From assembly GCF_042680125.1 (NCBI RefSeq), contig NZ_JBHTNY010000010.1: 64,000 nucleotides of DNA. The stretch is one strand, 5' to 3'. Shown one piece after another: positions 52,501 through 60,686 of the stretch. This DNA comes from Robinsoniella peoriensis (GTDB lineage Bacteria; Bacillota; Clostridia; Lachnospirales; Lachnospiraceae). How positions within the stretch are numbered: the stretch's first letter is position 1; every line of letters starts with the position of its first letter. The position numbers were made by a program, and so were the translations under genes. The notes under the pieces are model-generated. The model saw nothing but the letters and a program-made list of their open reading frames with translations. It ran no database searches and was not told the origin of the DNA.

Positions 52501-55494
52501 AAGGACATCTGTCCAGTTTTCAAGATCTGCGGAAATGGATACCTTTCCATTCCGGATAAAATCCACTTCACTGTCATGCTGCACCATTTTCAGTTTCTTA
52601 ACAGGAATGGTCTGGCCCAGATCATAAATCATATACTGGCCTTCCTTCTGGGATACACTGAAGTTTGCCTTTGAGCTGCGGTCTCCGTCCACTGCAAGAT
52701 CCGCATTGGTTATTGAGGATGCTGCAATATTAGATTCCATAAAATGGGGCGCCGCGATTTCTTTTGACCTAACGGCAAACTGGGACAGTTGAAAAGTAAC
52801 CGGTGCGCTGCCACTGTTTATCAGGCGGACATACCTGATATCCATGCCGCCGGACAGATTCCCCGGATTCACAGCCTCCCATTCCGTTCCGTTGACCGAA
52901 GCCTCCATGGTCAGTTGATTCTGCTGTGTATAGTCCGAATTAATTTCGACTACGTTTCGGATTCTTGGCAGCATAATACCCAGATACTGGTTTTTTACAA
53001 GTGTAATATTACGGTCATTCACTTCTAAATTAGCGGTATCGGCAGTAGAGACAACGCTCCTTCGGCTTAAAGATGCCACATTTGTATATGCCACCGTGGA
53101 AGGGAGCACTTCACCTTCGCTTACCGCAAATTCCCTCACCGCCAGCCATTTGTTCGTGGCAGCCTTTGCCCTTACTCTGACATATCTGGCTTTAATTCCA
53201 AGCTCTTCCGCATTAAAATAAATGTCCCGCTTATCGGAATAAGACTCCAGTTCTGTGTAATTTTCTCCGTCCAGGGAATATTCCAGTGCAGCACTTGATA
53301 TCAGATCTGTTTGCGCCGTGGTGGTTCCCCCCTGAAGGAATTTAATGGTTCCAAGGGTTACTTCCCTTCCAAGATCCAGTCCCAGCCAGCCCCCTGCCGG
53401 AAGAGAATCATTTGGTGTGGTTTTGAACCAGGCAAAAGTATTGTCGTCCTTATCCGTTACCTTGTCTTGCGTATATTCATTATAAGTGCCGTTAAATCCA
53501 TCTGATTTAAGCAGTTCTGAATCTACCGGTACAAACGGCCTTGTTTTATCTGCATTTGGATTCACTACGCTGTTTACTTTCGGTCCCAGCAATTCAGATA
53601 AATTTTTCACAAATGGAATCAGCCGTTTTGCCCCTGCCTCTACATTCGGAACCGCATCAATATTTACCACCGGGCATTGTCTGGACAATCCATAGTTACT
53701 GGATGCTTCAGAGAAGTAACTCCATACATTTTCATAGTCATTATTTTCATACGCCATTGCAGTATTGATATAATTGATTGCTGCTTTCGCCAGATATCTT
53801 AAGGAGTCGGTCCATGGAGACAGTTGTTCCTTTAGGTCTGCATTTCTGGAATCCCATTCAAAAGCGTCTGCCGCATCGGCTATTTTCTGGAATTCATCTA
53901 CCAGACGGCCTCCTTTTTCCTGAATAGATGCCCCTGATTGATAGAGTGTCATGAATTCTTCCAGTAAAGGTGCCAGTTCTTCCGATTCTCCCAGTACCAG
54001 CCCATGCCCGTTGGGAGAAGGGTCTGACAAATGTTTCGCCATGGTATGTAAAGCCTCGGAAGCATCCGGTTCCACATATTTAAAGGAATCTGCCCAGCTC
54101 TTGTCCCGATTGAAATCCTGAATGTTCCAGGCATAATCGGCAACCGCAAAAATCGCAACCTTGGATGGCTCTGACTGCTGCATGGGATTGGTAATCACCC
54201 CTGCCAGATTCGTTACATCGGTATTGAGCATCTCACCTTTTCCCATGAGCATGCGCACTTTATTAATATCATTTACCGGCCAGTTCAGCCAGAAAAGCGG
54301 TTTTCTTCCTGCCTTTGCATCGGATGTAAGGCCATTGACAAACCCATCCACCGTTTCTTTTGTGACATGTCCGCAGACACTCTGCCCCGTCCAGAAAAAG
54401 TCTACATCGTCATTTACCAATTGGTTTGCATTTCTTAAATTTGTCCAGCTGTATCCTGCAAAAGCCCAGTTATATTCCGGCGGGCAGTAGAGGATATCTT
54501 TTACATCATTTTTACTCTTGCACCAGTCTGTCAGATCATTAAGAAGTTTGGCAATAAGATTTACGGATACTCCGCCCGCATCATCTGCCAGAACACCAAA
54601 ACGGCGTACTCCTGCATCATAGAGCTGCTGGAATTTCTTTTTAATCGTTGCCAGACTGTCATCATAATTGCTTTCCGTAATACGGTCACTCATAAAAGGA
54701 TGGATGGTCCAGACAAAATCACACTTGGATTTCCTGCCAACTTCTGCCATCTCCCTGATTTCAGCCAGTTTTTCTTCCGGATACATTTCTCTCCATTTAG
54801 AATTGTGGTATGGGTCATCCTTTGGCGCAAATACATAAGCATTGCATTTGATTTCCCCACCGAATTTCATGAGATTCATGCGGTCTTCATTGGACCAGGG
54901 CAATCCATAATACCCCTCAATAAATCCTCTAAGCCCGGTATCTGAAAAATCCGTAACTGTAAAATTCTGCACCTGTTTTCCGGTGATCTGGCGCAATACC
55001 ATTTTCAGCGTGGATAACGCATAAAAAGCAGCATTGGTATCTTTCCCAACGGCTGCAATGGTATTGTCCTGCGCTGTTAACACATAGGCATCTGTCTGGT
55101 TAAAATGATCATCCGTAACTGCCGTATGGTCTGCGGCAAATTGGTCCGCAGCATCTTTTGCTCCTTCTGACCGGTGGATACCTACCAGTAAATTGGTCTT
55201 CCCCTCAGCAGAAGCGTCAGTAACTGCGTGTGATACGCTGGCTGTCTCCAGCACATCGTCCACTTTATCTTTTGTTGCCTGGTCTATACCTTCTCCAAAA
55301 ATTACATTTACTTCATCTGACAGTGTAAAACTGCCATCCGGATACTCCACGTCATGAGGCGTGGGATAGATTTCGTATGATGTATTTTCCGCAGCCGAAA
55401 CCTGAAGCGGCCCTGAAATTCCACTTAGCTGCACCGCTGTCATGGTTAAAACAATAATCAGTAAAAAACTAAGTGCTCTTTTTAATCTTTTCAT
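49534..55494 (-). CDS. Large secreted multidomain beta-N-acetylglucosaminidase (GH84)
   Basis: 1986 residues. Signal peptide 1-35 (ending VSAAE). N-terminal hexosaminidase b-like domain about 40-185. GH84 catalytic barrel about 187-500, with RGFIEGYYGLPWS and the catalytic Asp pair Asp304-Asp305 in GVLADDAGG, the NagJ-like layout. Several F5/8-type CBM32 modules lie between about 655 and 1190, then two FIVAR repeats (1200-1332) and another CBM32 (about 1340-1490). Three InlB/Flg_new-type repeats (F-E-G-G-x-G start) and a fourth divergent one (to about 1780) follow, and two fibronectin-III domains to the end. No LPxTG anchor is visible. It removes terminal GlcNAc from mucin or other host O-glycans outside the cell. 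It follows GH20 by 118 bp and is probably co-transcribed. Confidence 0.93.
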   Translation of the reverse strand: MKRLKRALSFLLIIVLTMTAVQLSGISGPLQVSAAENTSYEIYPTPHDVEYPDGSFTLSDEVNVIFGEGIDQATKDKVDDVLETASVSHAVTDASAEGKTNLLVGIHRSEGAKDAADQFAADHTAVTDDHFNQTDAYVLTAQDNTIAAVGKDTNAAFYALSTLKMVLRQITGKQVQNFTVTDFSDTGLRGFIEGYYGLPWSNEDRMNLMKFGGEIKCNAYVFAPKDDPYHNSKWREMYPEEKLAEIREMAEVGRKSKCDFVWTIHPFMSDRITESNYDDSLATIKKKFQQLYDAGVRRFGVLADDAGGVSVNLIAKLLNDLTDWCKSKNDVKDILYCPPEYNWAFAGYSWTNLRNANQLVNDDVDFFWTGQSVCGHVTKETVDGFVNGLTSDAKAGRKPLFWLNWPVNDINKVRMLMGKGEMLNTDVTNLAGVITNPMQQSEPSKVAIFAVADYAWNIQDFNRDKSWADSFKYVEPDASEALHTMAKHLSDPSPNGHGLVLGESEELAPLLEEFMTLYQSGASIQEKGGRLVDEFQKIADAADAFEWDSRNADLKEQLSPWTDSLRYLAKAAINYINTAMAYENNDYENVWSYFSEASSNYGLSRQCPVVNIDAVPNVEAGAKRLIPFVKNLSELLGPKVNSVVNPNADKTRPFVPVDSELLKSDGFNGTYNEYTQDKVTDKDDNTFAWFKTTPNDSLPAGGWLGLDLGREVTLGTIKFLQGGTTTAQTDLISSAALEYSLDGENYTELESYSDKRDIYFNAEELGIKARYVRVRAKAATNKWLAVREFAVSEGEVLPSTVAYTNVASLSRRSVVSTADTANLEVNDRNITLVKNQYLGIMLPRIRNVVEINSDYTQQNQLTMEASVNGTEWEAVNPGNLSGGMDIRYVRLINSGSAPVTFQLSQFAVRSKEIAAPHFMESNIAASSITNADLAVDGDRSSKANFSVSQKEGQYMIYDLGQTIPVKKLKMVQHDSEVDFIRNGKVSISADLENWTDVLTIGNPDKDPGQVTIDECFPDHEISYYTLSTAEPVNQEARYVKISVTKDYNARWIRFNELEINDNEYIPVENNPTFMTTDVEEKGHRPSYITDNDVSTTYRSSKKEGEGSLTYRVSGNTKVTGITILQSPNTLSDADVSIRYGKDDWKSIGTLNKSLNVLEDFGQEASDVYEIKISWSQTAPELHEMYLVTAEPDPVVPEDKSSLIEKYTQALAIDEKYYTKETYAALKNAMDDAEGVIGYAQASREEVAAALAAITDALEKLKDIPADKTQLQEAVAKAKELDAKLYTEDSYQAVIQAVAAAEEILEKEDVKQKELDEKLAGLAEAVDALVIKGTLTKINSGELIATAGSQEGSGADGNADQAVDGNETTYWHSNWSGSAAVKPDIPNNIRNEFTIDVGKSRILRKLEYVPRPNNINGRILGYQLYYSPTENGDDFMEVPGETGTFSDTADKKEIIFNTINARRIQIRATSTRGDSGNDKFISAAEFYVYEIIPEEEEQTYQITFEGGAGTTGDAPESMTGKEGQQIALPDNTFTKEGFTFMGWADGEEIYQPGDAYTVPSYDVIFTAQWQEEIAEIYTLSFEGGEGAIGDAPVSITGEEGAQVVLPDNTFVKEGFTFNGWNDGNGIYQPGDTYLVPGMDTVFTAEWFSDVPETEVTAYFEGGEGAAGESPEPVTILAGSSFALPDNSYTKEGFVFQGWNDGMNTYQPGSEYRLVQDITFTAVWGKKPVPAYVVNFHANGGNTNTPSITVNEGSVISVLPAASRNGYQFLGWFTAADGGTQFTASTRITANMTVYAHWKQIVAVPSNVTGLKTSYNKTKSIKITWEKAANAKGYHVYRYDSRRNEWKKVKTTTSLSYKNTGLKDGTNYSYKVKAYNQIGSEIKEGGFSSTLKTATVPAKPSLKVSKTGTQKVKITWKKTSRCDGVEIYMKAGRKKYKKIAYKSKSASSLKKSGLKKGTTYQFRMRRYKRVGSKKIYSSYSSVKKVKMS

Positions 55495-55559
55495 TCTTAA
55501 TCCCCCGATCTTTTTATTATTTCATCTGCCTGATTTATTGTCAGGTAATTTTGCCCGCA

Positions 55560-55595
55560 GCGTGTTTGAAAGCTGGAAGTTACCTTCAAACACGC
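55560..55595. other. Hairpin between the GH20 and GH84 genes
   Basis: GCGTGTTTGAA (55560-55570) pairs perfectly with TTCAAACACGC (55585-55595). No U-run follows on the minus strand, so it may be an RNA processing or stability element that lets GH20 and GH84 levels differ, not a terminator. Confidence 0.5.
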
Positions 55596-55612
55596 CCGGA
55601 CCCTTTCATGGT

Positions 55613-58600
55613 TTATTTTTTGACATATCTGGCATTTTTAGAAATGTTTGCTTTATTCAGTAATCTTTTGTAGCTGCGGTACTTTTTCTTTGGAACTGTG
55701 ACTTTTATCTTCTTTTCGGTGTTTTTAAAAGCGTTTTTGCCAATGGATTTTAGTACCTTTGACGAAATCGTCACATATTTTAATTTCTTGCATCCCCGGA
55801 AACTTTCTTTTCCGACTTTCTTAATATTGCTGCCCAGAATCACTTTTTTCAGCTTCTTCTGGTTCTTAAATGCCTTATCGGATATTGCGGTAACCTTAAA
55901 GGAATAACCGTTTAATTTTACGGTTGATGGAATCTTGATACTGGTACTGTTCTTTTTAGCCGGGCGCCATACAGTTACGGTTCTGGATTTGGATGAAGCA
56001 GCAGTTACCTTGTATTTTATACTTCCTACCTTGTGGGTAGTTCCCTTTTTCGGAACCGGTTTTACTTTTACAAGCTCATTTCTGGCTGTATTTAATGCCT
56101 TGTAAGCCTGATCCACCGTTGTCTGTACCGCTTTCGGATCACTTAATACTTTTGCAGCTGATGCCAGAGCACCGGAGAATTTCTTCCAGGAAGTGCTGGT
56201 GTAATCAGAAGCTTTTAAATTCTTGCAGGTTTGGTAAAGATTTTGCAGCGCTGTTTTATTTACCACTGGCTGCGGGTCCTTTTTCTTTAATGCTGCCAAT
56301 GCGTTCTGTAAGTCAGAAGCCGCCTTGTTTACCTCTTCCTGGGATGCCTTTGGATTATCCAGTACATTCTTTGCTTTTGCCAGGGCATCTTTAAATACCC
56401 GGAAGCTTTCATCCGTATATTCCCCCTGGACTTTTTGTTTGTTATCGTCATACAGTTTCTGCAGGGCGGATTTATCAACAATTGGTTTTACGGCAAGATT
56501 TTTCACTGCGTTTTGAAGACCCGTAACTGCTTCCGCTATCTCTGCTTCTGTAGAATCCGGATTGTTCATAATTTCCATAGCTTTATCATAAGCCGCTTTA
56601 AATGCGTTCCAGCTCTCCTGGGTATAATCCCCGCGCAGGATACCGGATGCATCTGTCAGCTGTGCCTGCAGTTCTCCTTTGGCATCAGGCTGGTTTAAAT
56701 TGATTTCCGCTGCTGAACCAAAACCGCCCTCACCTGAGGTAACCTTAAATTGTACATATCTGGCATCCACCGGATCAAAGGATATGGTTTTGGAGGTATT
56801 GTCAGCAGCCAGTGTGCCGCTGGAAACCACCTCATAATTACTGCCGTCCTGACTTACCTTTATCTGGTAACCGGTCACAATACCGTTTATGCCTCCGCTT
56901 TGACGGGGCAGGTATACAAATTCATGGATACGGTTTACCTGATTCATATCAATGGTAATGGTAGCCGGCAGTTCTTTCATGGATGGCGAATACTGGGTAT
57001 GCCAGATCGTTCCCGGCTTTCCATCGAATGCAAGTGAAACAGGTCCCTCATTTCCATCAGCTGTTAACGCCTGTTCATTGTCAGAGGATACCGTCCAGCT
57101 GCTGGTTGGGATTTGGGAAGGATCATTGATATCATAGCTCTTAGTGATTCTGACATTATCGACATAGCCCTTAAAAGCATTCGTTTTAGAACCGATCCTT
57201 GCAAGCGGCAGCACAAAAGAACTGCTTGAAATATTTGTCTTCTTTACCAGTCCTTTATTGGTGAAGGAACCTTTTGCAGAGGAATTAAATGTCCCATTTA
57301 CATACAAGTCTGTCTTCTGTGGGTTTACACTCAGAATAATATTATAGGTTTTTCCGGCTTCCGGAATAAAGTCAAACTCATATTCATACAATTCCTGGGT
57401 ATAACCCAGTTTGTTGTTCTCCACAATGCGGATATCATGTGTCCCGTATGGAGAATCCTCTTCAAATATAATCTGCCCGGGCTTTACTTCATCCATCTTA
57501 AGGGTAAAGGAAAGCATATTTCCGTCTGATCCCAGCTGTTCTACAGGCGTGGCAGCATAACTTTCACCACCGCCAATTTTTAACATACTGCCGTTTAAAT
57601 TCTCAGCCTGTCCTACATTTACCATATCGGTCAGGGTTCTTCCATTTGCACTGCTGTCATCTCCAATGCCGCCGTCAAAATTATATTCTGCATAGATGCC
57701 GTCTGCATCTGTTTCTGTAGAATACGGATTGGAATTAGGAGCTGTGGATATCTGGGATGCCAATGCATCAATGCTGGCAACACTGCCCTTTTCCTTGCCG
57801 TTTGCCCAGCATTTTTCGGACATCAGCGCAAGGGAATCGTAGAATCGCTTAAACTCATCTGCTTCCGTCATTCCGGTTGCCCTTTTATCTATATTGTCAT
57901 TCCATATGGCATAAGCGGCTCCCAGCATCTGCTTGTCCCCGGCAGGAATTGTGGTAAATCCGCCTCGAACGGCAACTCTGTTCGGTGAAAAATCATTAAA
58001 AATGGAGTTCTTATTCAGATAATCCCCATAAGCTCCCCGGCTGCCGTTTCCGCTGGGTACCATATAAAGGTATTCATCCTGGGTATTAATCAGGTCATAC
58101 CCCATATCATACATTTCTTTTCCATCCGCCCAGGATCTTGCCCAGAGATTGATCTGCACATCTTCCACTGCTTCCGGTCTGATCTGCGTAACCGGGTTAT
58201 CTTTTAACCAGGTAAGTCCTCCCCAGAAACGGACGGTATTCGTTTCTTTCACATGAGGTATCAACTGGTTCAGCAGATTTCTGTATGCTGTAGTACCAGC
58301 CTCAAATTCATCTGCCCCTACATGAACTACCGTCTGGGAATCAAATGTGCCGTCTTTGGTGTAGTCATCAAAAATTCCTTCTGTAAAATCAATTACTTCC
58401 TGTTTGGATATATCCAGATGATCTACAATGGAACGTTCCTTAAAACGGGGATTCCATCCATTCACCGCATATTCCGGGAACACTTCCGTGATTCCCATGG
58501 CATGTGCCGGTACATCCAGTTCCGGTACAATATTGACGCCATAATTCCTGGAATCCTGAATAAACTCCTTAAATTCCTGTTTGGAATAGTGGTAATCATC

Positions 58601-60412
58601 GGATGCCAGTGTCTTTCCTTCCTCATTTGCAATAGATGACTCTAAACGGAATCCGCTGTAAGCATCATATGCATCAGCAGGGTTTGGATCACTGCTGTTC
58701 TGGTAATCCTCCAGGAATATATAATTGTCACTTAGATGCACCTGGAAATCATTCATTTTGTACCATGCCATATTTTTTACGATATCCTGGAGCATGTCCA
58801 TGGATACCGGTTTACGTCCTACGTCATATACAAATCCGCGTACCTTATACTTTGGATAATCCCGTGCTTCCCCATAGGGCAGTGCATTTGTATCACTGCT
58901 TAATTTCAGTGTCTGAAGAATGGTTCTGGTTGACCAATATGCCCCGGTTGTATGAATGGCATCTACCCTAACCGATTCCCCAATTACCAGATGGTATCCC
59001 TCATCTCCCATCATCGTGTCTTCACTGCCCAGCCGGAAATAGAAATCCCCTGCTTCCGGCTGTCCGCCTGTGACAATCTCCAGTTTTTTACCGGTGATAT
59101 CTTCCAGATCTTTCTGGAACTCCATGGCTGTGGATGCCAGATCTTCGGTCTCAATGACAATTCTTGCATGATCAGAGAGAACAAAATTTTCTGTACTGTC
59201 GCTGTACCATTCGGATATCTCCGGAATGACCTGCGGCTTATTGTTTCCGGTACTGTTGTCATGAATTCCCGGGATACTGATGGTATATTCTTCGGTCAGT
59301 GTTTCGCTTCCGGTCAGATTATTTTTCATCTTCAGGGCAAGTTTTACATCTTTTGTGGTCAGCGGCTTATGTACAGTCAGGTCATCTGCCACAATCTGTT
59401 CCAAATCTGCTCCGTTACTGGTAATGGTAAATCCTTCTTTGTCCGGAATTTCAACAAGGTTTGTATCGGGATTATACACAGGAACAACCGGTGTTTCATC
59501 CGGAAGAGGCTCAGCATATGCTTCAAATTCCATTACGGATACATTATTCCAGGTAATAACCTGGCCATCTCTGTTAGCTCCTTCTGCATTATACTGCTCA
59601 ATTAAAAGACGCAGGTGTCTTGTCTGCACTTTTGTATCCAGATTAATGACATCCCGGAATTTGCCGGGCAGTTTTGTGAACTCTTTAATATTCGTCCAGT
59701 CTGTTCCGTTGTCTGATTTCTGGATGCTGTATCTGGTTGCATTTAACCGCTCCCATTCCACTACAACAGAACCAATTGTTTTAACCTCCCCCAGGTCAAA
59801 ACTTAACCATTTCTGCCCATTTGTGGTGGTACTTGACCAACGTGTACTGAGGCTGCCGTCATTTGCTTTATTTGCCGGAAAATCTGCTGTTTCGTTTCCG
59901 CTGGAAGCGGCTTTTGCATTCAGTGCCAGATTCTGAAGTCCGGCTTTTTTATTGGCTGCCTGGCCGGTCGTTTCTCCTTCTGAAAGTGTTTTATCTTCTG
60001 TTTTTGTTTTATCTTCTGTTTTTGTTTCACCCTCTGTTTTTGTTTCTCCTTCTGTTTTTGTTTCACCTTCTGTTGTTATTTCATCTTCTGTTTTTGTTTC
60101 TCCTTCTGTTTGGAATTCCCCTTCTGTTAATGCTTCACTCTCTGTCCGGGGTATTAATTCTGTCTCCGGCAGATTTACATTTGCTTCCGTCTCCAGAAGG
60201 TTTTCCCGGGTACTCTCCCCGTTTTCTCCTGCACCTTCCTTTGCCGGCCCGGATGTATCTGAATTCCGTGCTGTGTTGCGGGATTCTACTGCAGCATCTT
60301 CGGAAACCGGACCATCCTGATTAGCCGCTAAGGCATTCACCGGCGGGGCTGCCATTAACATTCCCGCTAAAAACATTGACATTCCTCTGTGTACTAATTT
60401 CTTTTTCCACAT
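55613..60412 (-). CDS. Large secreted multidomain beta-hexosaminidase or lacto-N-biosidase (GH20)
   Basis: 1599 residues. Signal peptide 1-30 (ending ALAA). Thr/Glu-rich low-complexity stretch about 95-150 with ETKTEG repeats. A CBM32 module about 155-300 follows, then a GH20b-like domain about 395-520. The GH20 catalytic barrel spans about 520-860, with the Asp-Glu pair Asp701-Glu702 in HVGADEFE; the DxE-type pair polarises the substrate acetamido group. A LamG-like domain (about 930-1090), a second CBM32, three FIVAR repeats and a C-terminal BspA-like leucine-rich segment (ISDKAFKNQKKLKKVILG) follow. No sortase motif. It resembles both GH20 hexosaminidases and LnbB-type lacto-N-biosidases, so GlcNAc/GalNAc or lacto-N-biose may be released. 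A RAT site lies upstream. Confidence 0.9.
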   Translation of the reverse strand: MWKKKLVHRGMSMFLAGMLMAAPPVNALAANQDGPVSEDAAVESRNTARNSDTSGPAKEGAGENGESTRENLLETEANVNLPETELIPRTESEALTEGEFQTEGETKTEDEITTEGETKTEGETKTEGETKTEDKTKTEDKTLSEGETTGQAANKKAGLQNLALNAKAASSGNETADFPANKANDGSLSTRWSSTTTNGQKWLSFDLGEVKTIGSVVVEWERLNATRYSIQKSDNGTDWTNIKEFTKLPGKFRDVINLDTKVQTRHLRLLIEQYNAEGANRDGQVITWNNVSVMEFEAYAEPLPDETPVVPVYNPDTNLVEIPDKEGFTITSNGADLEQIVADDLTVHKPLTTKDVKLALKMKNNLTGSETLTEEYTISIPGIHDNSTGNNKPQVIPEISEWYSDSTENFVLSDHARIVIETEDLASTAMEFQKDLEDITGKKLEIVTGGQPEAGDFYFRLGSEDTMMGDEGYHLVIGESVRVDAIHTTGAYWSTRTILQTLKLSSDTNALPYGEARDYPKYKVRGFVYDVGRKPVSMDMLQDIVKNMAWYKMNDFQVHLSDNYIFLEDYQNSSDPNPADAYDAYSGFRLESSIANEEGKTLASDDYHYSKQEFKEFIQDSRNYGVNIVPELDVPAHAMGITEVFPEYAVNGWNPRFKERSIVDHLDISKQEVIDFTEGIFDDYTKDGTFDSQTVVHVGADEFEAGTTAYRNLLNQLIPHVKETNTVRFWGGLTWLKDNPVTQIRPEAVEDVQINLWARSWADGKEMYDMGYDLINTQDEYLYMVPSGNGSRGAYGDYLNKNSIFNDFSPNRVAVRGGFTTIPAGDKQMLGAAYAIWNDNIDKRATGMTEADEFKRFYDSLALMSEKCWANGKEKGSVASIDALASQISTAPNSNPYSTETDADGIYAEYNFDGGIGDDSSANGRTLTDMVNVGQAENLNGSMLKIGGGESYAATPVEQLGSDGNMLSFTLKMDEVKPGQIIFEEDSPYGTHDIRIVENNKLGYTQELYEYEFDFIPEAGKTYNIILSVNPQKTDLYVNGTFNSSAKGSFTNKGLVKKTNISSSSFVLPLARIGSKTNAFKGYVDNVRITKSYDINDPSQIPTSSWTVSSDNEQALTADGNEGPVSLAFDGKPGTIWHTQYSPSMKELPATITIDMNQVNRIHEFVYLPRQSGGINGIVTGYQIKVSQDGSNYEVVSSGTLAADNTSKTISFDPVDARYVQFKVTSGEGGFGSAAEINLNQPDAKGELQAQLTDASGILRGDYTQESWNAFKAAYDKAMEIMNNPDSTEAEIAEAVTGLQNAVKNLAVKPIVDKSALQKLYDDNKQKVQGEYTDESFRVFKDALAKAKNVLDNPKASQEEVNKAASDLQNALAALKKKDPQPVVNKTALQNLYQTCKNLKASDYTSTSWKKFSGALASAAKVLSDPKAVQTTVDQAYKALNTARNELVKVKPVPKKGTTHKVGSIKYKVTAASSKSRTVTVWRPAKKNSTSIKIPSTVKLNGYSFKVTAISDKAFKNQKKLKKVILGSNIKKVGKESFRGCKKLKYVTISSKVLKSIGKNAFKNTEKKIKVTVPKKKYRSYKRLLNKANISKNARYVKK
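59984..60125. repeat. 18-bp tandem repeat in the GH20 gene
   Basis: About seven or eight imperfect 18-bp units, each encoding a six-residue E-T-K-T-E-G type unit between signal peptide and first CBM32. Probably a spacer to the cell surface; in-frame length variation is expected. Confidence 0.8.
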
Positions 60413-60450
60413 CTTTATACCTCCTGCATATCGCAGGTTCCACCTGCGAT
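60413..60450 (-). promoter_or_regulatory. Dispersed leader element, 3' partial copy (GH20 gene)
   Basis: Hairpin ATCGCAGG (60430-60437) with CCTGCGAT (60443-60450), 8 perfect pairs, then ATGCAGGAGG, a TATAAAG spacer of 7 nt and ATG 60412. The third pair is C-G here against T-A and A-T in other copies. Upstream, GAAAGTTC/GAACTTTC (about 60471-60491) forms another stem, but the pseudoknot of the full copies is not evident. Confidence 0.65.
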
Positions 60451-60558
60451 ACTACTTTAATAAGTAGTTTGAAAGTTCCTTTCGAACTTTCTCCCTTTCT
60501 ACATTGATACAGGCTCTCACCCTTATATTTAAGTGTTACAAATTGCCATAGAACAAAA

Positions 60559-60634
60559 AAACCAAACCTTAAGCATAAAATATATATTTTAAATACTTAA
60601 GATTTGGTTTTGCCTGCATTACCAGTAACAATCC
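60559..60634 (-). promoter_or_regulatory. RAT antiterminator site overlapping a terminator, before the GH20 gene
   Basis: The minus strand of 60606-60634 starts GGATTGTTACTG and ends GGCAAAACC, the conserved RAT sequence bound by LicT/SacY-type proteins. Its 3' end overlaps a terminator stem (60559-60573 with 60596-60610) followed by a seven-base T run (60554-60560). The site is 52 nt past the IIBC gene and about 150 nt before GH20. GH20/GH84 expression from the operon therefore needs active LicT-type protein. Confidence 0.93.
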
Positions 60635-60686
60635 ACTGTTTATGCAATTGTAAAATCCGTATTGATAAAACGCATTAACGAATCAG

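Noticed and set aside
59984..60125. CRISPR-like array at the start of the GH20 gene
   Set aside because: 18-bp units without unique spacers that encode a Thr/Glu-rich linker.
49534..60412. Sortase-anchored surface enzymes
   Set aside because: No LPxTG-type motif followed by a membrane helix at either C-terminus.
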